From Alphaproteobacteria bacterium (GTDB taxonomy: Bacteria > Pseudomonadota > Alphaproteobacteria > Rickettsiales > UBA8987): 7,194 bases of DNA. The number at the start of each line of letters is the position of its first letter. The stretch's first letter is position 1. This document shows, in pieces, positions 5,298 to 7,194 of the stretch. The stretch lies in NCBI GenBank assembly GCA_003531345.1, contig DQGZ01000185.1, positions 1 to 7,194 of the forward strand, read 5' to 3'. Under the pieces are notes generated by a model that saw only the letters and a list, made by a program, of their open reading frames with translations, was not told where the DNA came from and ran no database searches. The translations under genes were made by a program, and so were the position numbers.

Positions 5298-6488
5298 CTA
5301 AGATAGTCTTTTAAACCCTTCTTTTAGGTCATTTATAATGTCATCTGCGTCTTCTAGACCAAGGTAGTAACGTATTAGGGTATTATTATACCTGTTGGAA
5401 ACTGCCGTTCTTACACCATCAAGCTTCAGCACACGCACTAGACTTTCAAACCCGCCCCAAGATGCACCAACCGAAATATATTCATAATTATCAATAGCTT
5501 TTGCCAATTGCTCATTAGTATATTTATTGTCTAACCTTATGGAAAATAATGGGGTAGCACCTTTAAAATATTTTTTCCACATATTATAACCAGAAAAACC
5601 TTCAAAAGCAGGGCACAATATCTCTTTTACTTTTGGTTCAGTTTTTAGATAAGCCAGAACTTTCTTTAATGTTTTCTGCTGATAATCTAGGCGCGCTTTC
5701 AGGCTTCTGATACCTCTTAACACCAATGAACAATCATAGGCACTGACGCTTATACCAAGGTTTTTAACAATATTCGCTATCCTTGGGGAAGTTTCTTTAT
5801 TGGAAAGTATAGCGCCCATCAAAAGGTCAGACCCACCATTGATGAATTTTGTCACTGCATGGATAGACACATCAACTCCAAGATCAAGTGGTTTTAAATA
5901 AAGTGGCGTTGCCCATGAATTATCTATCACGGTTTTAATATTTCTTTCCTTAGCAACTTTTACTATAGCTGAAATATCCTGCGCTTCAAAAGTAAGAGAG
6001 CCAGGGGATTCCATAAATATCACCTTGGTATTAGGCTTTATCAGCTTTGCTATATCTGCGCCTATTTCAGGGTTATAATAAGTTGTTTCAACACCATTTT
6101 TTGCAAGTATTTTGTTACAGAACCTACGTGTCGGACCATAAACGCAATCCACCATTAGAAGGTGGTCACCCGCTTCAAGTAAGCCAACTAAAGTAACCGT
6201 GATTGCTGAAAGACCAGAAGATGTGAGGTAACAACTTGCAGCATTTTCAAGCTCCCTTAAAATTTCCTGAAGTGCAAAATGCGTCTGGTTACCAGCTATT
6301 CCGTATGCAGGGTCAGTTGTATTGGAGGTAAATAGAGGTTTATAGAATATCTCGCCTTCTTCTGCCTTGTCATAATCTGCAAGGGTTGGAAATATCATGG
6401 TAGAGGTTTGGCATATTGGTGGGTTCACTGTACCAAAATGCTCTACAGCCTTTCTGCCTTTATGGATTATTTTTGTTGTGTCTTTCAT
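5298..6488 (-). CDS. metC: Cystathionine beta-lyase, PLP-dependent
   Basis: Cytosolic Cys/Met-metabolism PLP enzyme. MetC members cleave cystathionine to homocysteine, pyruvate and ammonia in methionine synthesis. 396 residues, the normal length. Seen: SSGLSAITV (90-98), the phosphate/cofactor loop; VDCVYGPTRRF (113-123); FMESPGS (158-164); VIDNSWATP (187-195) with the Asp that pairs with the PLP nitrogen; and HAVTKFINGGSDLLMG (210-225) with Lys214 as the Schiff-base lysine. GASWGGFESL near residue 345 is the signature that favours beta-lyase over gamma-synthase, and NTLIRYYLGLEDADD near the end carries the Arg expected to bind the substrate carboxylate. Oddity: at 62-69 the loop reads YGIAGNQT, where YxR(R)G is common, so the Arg that usually holds the neighbouring subunit's PLP phosphate is absent. 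The ATG at 6488 has no clear ribosome binding site, only an AT-rich leader. It follows def by 75 bases. Confidence 0.92.
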   Translation of the reverse strand: MKDTTKIIHKGRKAVEHFGTVNPPICQTSTMIFPTLADYDKAEEGEIFYKPLFTSNTTDPAYGIAGNQTHFALQEILRELENAASCYLTSSGLSAITVTLVGLLEAGDHLLMVDCVYGPTRRFCNKILAKNGVETTYYNPEIGADIAKLIKPNTKVIFMESPGSLTFEAQDISAIVKVAKERNIKTVIDNSWATPLYLKPLDLGVDVSIHAVTKFINGGSDLLMGAILSNKETSPRIANIVKNLGISVSAYDCSLVLRGIRSLKARLDYQQKTLKKVLAYLKTEPKVKEILCPAFEGFSGYNMWKKYFKGATPLFSIRLDNKYTNEQLAKAIDNYEYISVGASWGGFESLVRVLKLDGVRTAVSNRYNNTLIRYYLGLEDADDIINDLKEGFKRLS

Positions 6489-6520
6489 TATTATTTAAAT
6501 ATTTATGGTCTGGTTATTCC

Positions 6521-6550
6521 TTAAAATAATATTTTTCAATATTATTTTAA
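6521..6550. repeat. Perfect 13-base AT inverted repeat between def and metC
   Basis: TTAAAATAATATT (6521-6533) and AATATTATTTTAA (6538-6550) are perfectly complementary around a TTTC loop. It starts 13 bases past the def stop in the gene's direction and lies 32 bases upstream of the metC ATG. As RNA from the minus strand, it would fold into a long A-U hairpin. The 3' arm holds a UUUU stretch but no separate U-tract follows, so termination of def is possible but not clear. It may instead mark processing between def and metC. Confidence 0.55.
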
Positions 6551-6563
6551 AAGCTTGCAGAGA

Positions 6564-7112
6564 TTAGAACGCCAGCCTTTTTTTATACTTCTCAAGTTTT
6601 TTAGCTATCAGGTCTCTTTTCATCTTGGATATATGCTCCACAAAAACAATACCATTTAAATGGTCAATTTCGTGTTGTACGCAAACTGATGCAAGTTTTT
6701 CAAAGGTCATTTGCTTCTCTTTAGCTTGGTAATCAAGGAATTTCACAGTTACGACCTCAGGTCTTTTTACTTCTGCAAATTGGGCTGGGAAGGAGAGGCA
6801 ACCTTCTTCAAAGCAAAACATCTTTGCTGATTCCTCAACAATCTCTGGGTTTATTAAAAATAATGGGTCAGGTTTTGCATCTGGATTGTGTGTGCCGTCA
6901 TATCTGATTGAGCCCTGAGCTATGTCCATAATTAGTATTCTTTTAAGAACGCCAACCTGAACTGCAGCAAGCCCTAAACCTTTATTGGCATACATGGTTT
7001 CAAGCATGTCATCCATAAAGGGCTGTAGTGATTTTATTTCCTGTGGCTTAACTTCTTCAGAAACTTTCTTAAGCTTTGGGTCAGGATATACTAATATGTC
7101 TAAAACAGGCAT
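6564..7112 (-). CDS. def: Peptide deformylase
   Basis: Removes the N-formyl group from nascent proteins in the cytoplasm, using a metal held by one Cys and two His. 182 residues, within the usual 165-190. The three family motifs are all intact: GLGLAAVQVG (45-54, motif 1), EEGCLS (102-107, motif 2, with Cys105 as metal ligand) and QHEIDH (146-151, motif 3, with His147, Glu148 and His151). A basic C-terminal helix (KMKRDLIAKKLEKYKKR) is typical of type I enzymes from Gram-negatives. The ATG at 7112 follows an A-rich leader without a good Shine-Dalgarno sequence. The usual partner fmt is not downstream; metC is. What lies upstream is outside the window. Confidence 0.97.
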   Translation of the reverse strand: MPVLDILVYPDPKLKKVSEEVKPQEIKSLQPFMDDMLETMYANKGLGLAAVQVGVLKRILIMDIAQGSIRYDGTHNPDAKPDPLFLINPEIVEESAKMFCFEEGCLSFPAQFAEVKRPEVVTVKFLDYQAKEKQMTFEKLASVCVQHEIDHLNGIVFVEHISKMKRDLIAKKLEKYKKRLAF

Positions 7113-7130
7113 TTTTCATATGTTAGTTTC

Positions 7131-7191
7131 AGGTATTAGGTATTAGTATAGGTAGAAATATTCAATATAAATATATAATTTTTTTATATAT
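7131..7191. repeat. Upstream region of def: heptamer doublet and AT inverted repeat
   Basis: AGGTATT occurs twice in direct tandem (7131-7144). Further out, ATATATAA (7171-7178) and TTATATAT (7184-7191) pair around five T. A TATACT near 7149-7154 on the minus strand could be a def -10 element, but the matching -35 is poor. The AT palindrome may belong to the end of the next gene outside the window. Confidence 0.3.
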
Positions 7192-7194
7192 GGC

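Overview
This AT-rich window looks like an alphaproteobacterial chromosome. The MetC-type lyase has the wording I associate with alphaproteobacterial (rhizobial-type) MetC, and the FliK-like protein has the C-terminal pattern I recall from alphaproteobacteria. That assignment rests on memory of these families, so it is moderately rather than firmly supported. The genus is not identifiable by eye.

Layout. On the left edge (2-331, + strand) is the 3' end of an unrecognised gene. It converges on a minus-strand translation cluster: rpmI (L35, 2220-2017), rplT (L20, 1989-1615) and pheS (1516-455). A promoter-like pair at 2299-2327 probably drives this cluster. Neither infC (upstream) nor pheT (downstream) is adjacent, although both are common neighbours of these genes. 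Two related GC-rich palindromes of a REP-like type flank pheS: a well-preserved one between rplT and pheS and a degenerate one beyond the pheS stop. pheS appears to start at a TTG just next to the first of these.

At 2463-3344 (+ strand) is a lone gene facing against its neighbours. It encodes a 293-residue protein with a His-Gly...Asn-Gly-Cys arrangement on a predicted alternating strand/helix pattern, which suggests a caspase-like (clan CD) cysteine peptidase or a DUF4347-like domain. This is the most interesting gene in the window.

The right half is a minus-strand run: def (peptide deformylase, 7112-6564), a metC-type cystathionine beta-lyase (6488-5298), a small unrecognised basic protein (5236-5018) and a FliK/Flg_hook-like protein (5008-3401). 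The last two are 9 bases apart and probably co-translated. The gap between metC and the small gene holds a perfect TGTGA-N6-TCACA palindrome (the core of a CRP-type site) followed by a second palindrome, TTACAAA-c-TTTGTAA, next to the start codon. This suggests that the small gene and the FliK-like gene may have their own regulated promoter. No other flagellar gene is visible.

Functionally the window mixes housekeeping translation and N-terminal processing (L35, L20, PheRS alpha, deformylase), sulfur amino-acid metabolism (MetC), a hook-length-control-like pair and one possible protease. No RNA genes, CRISPR arrays or transposases were seen.
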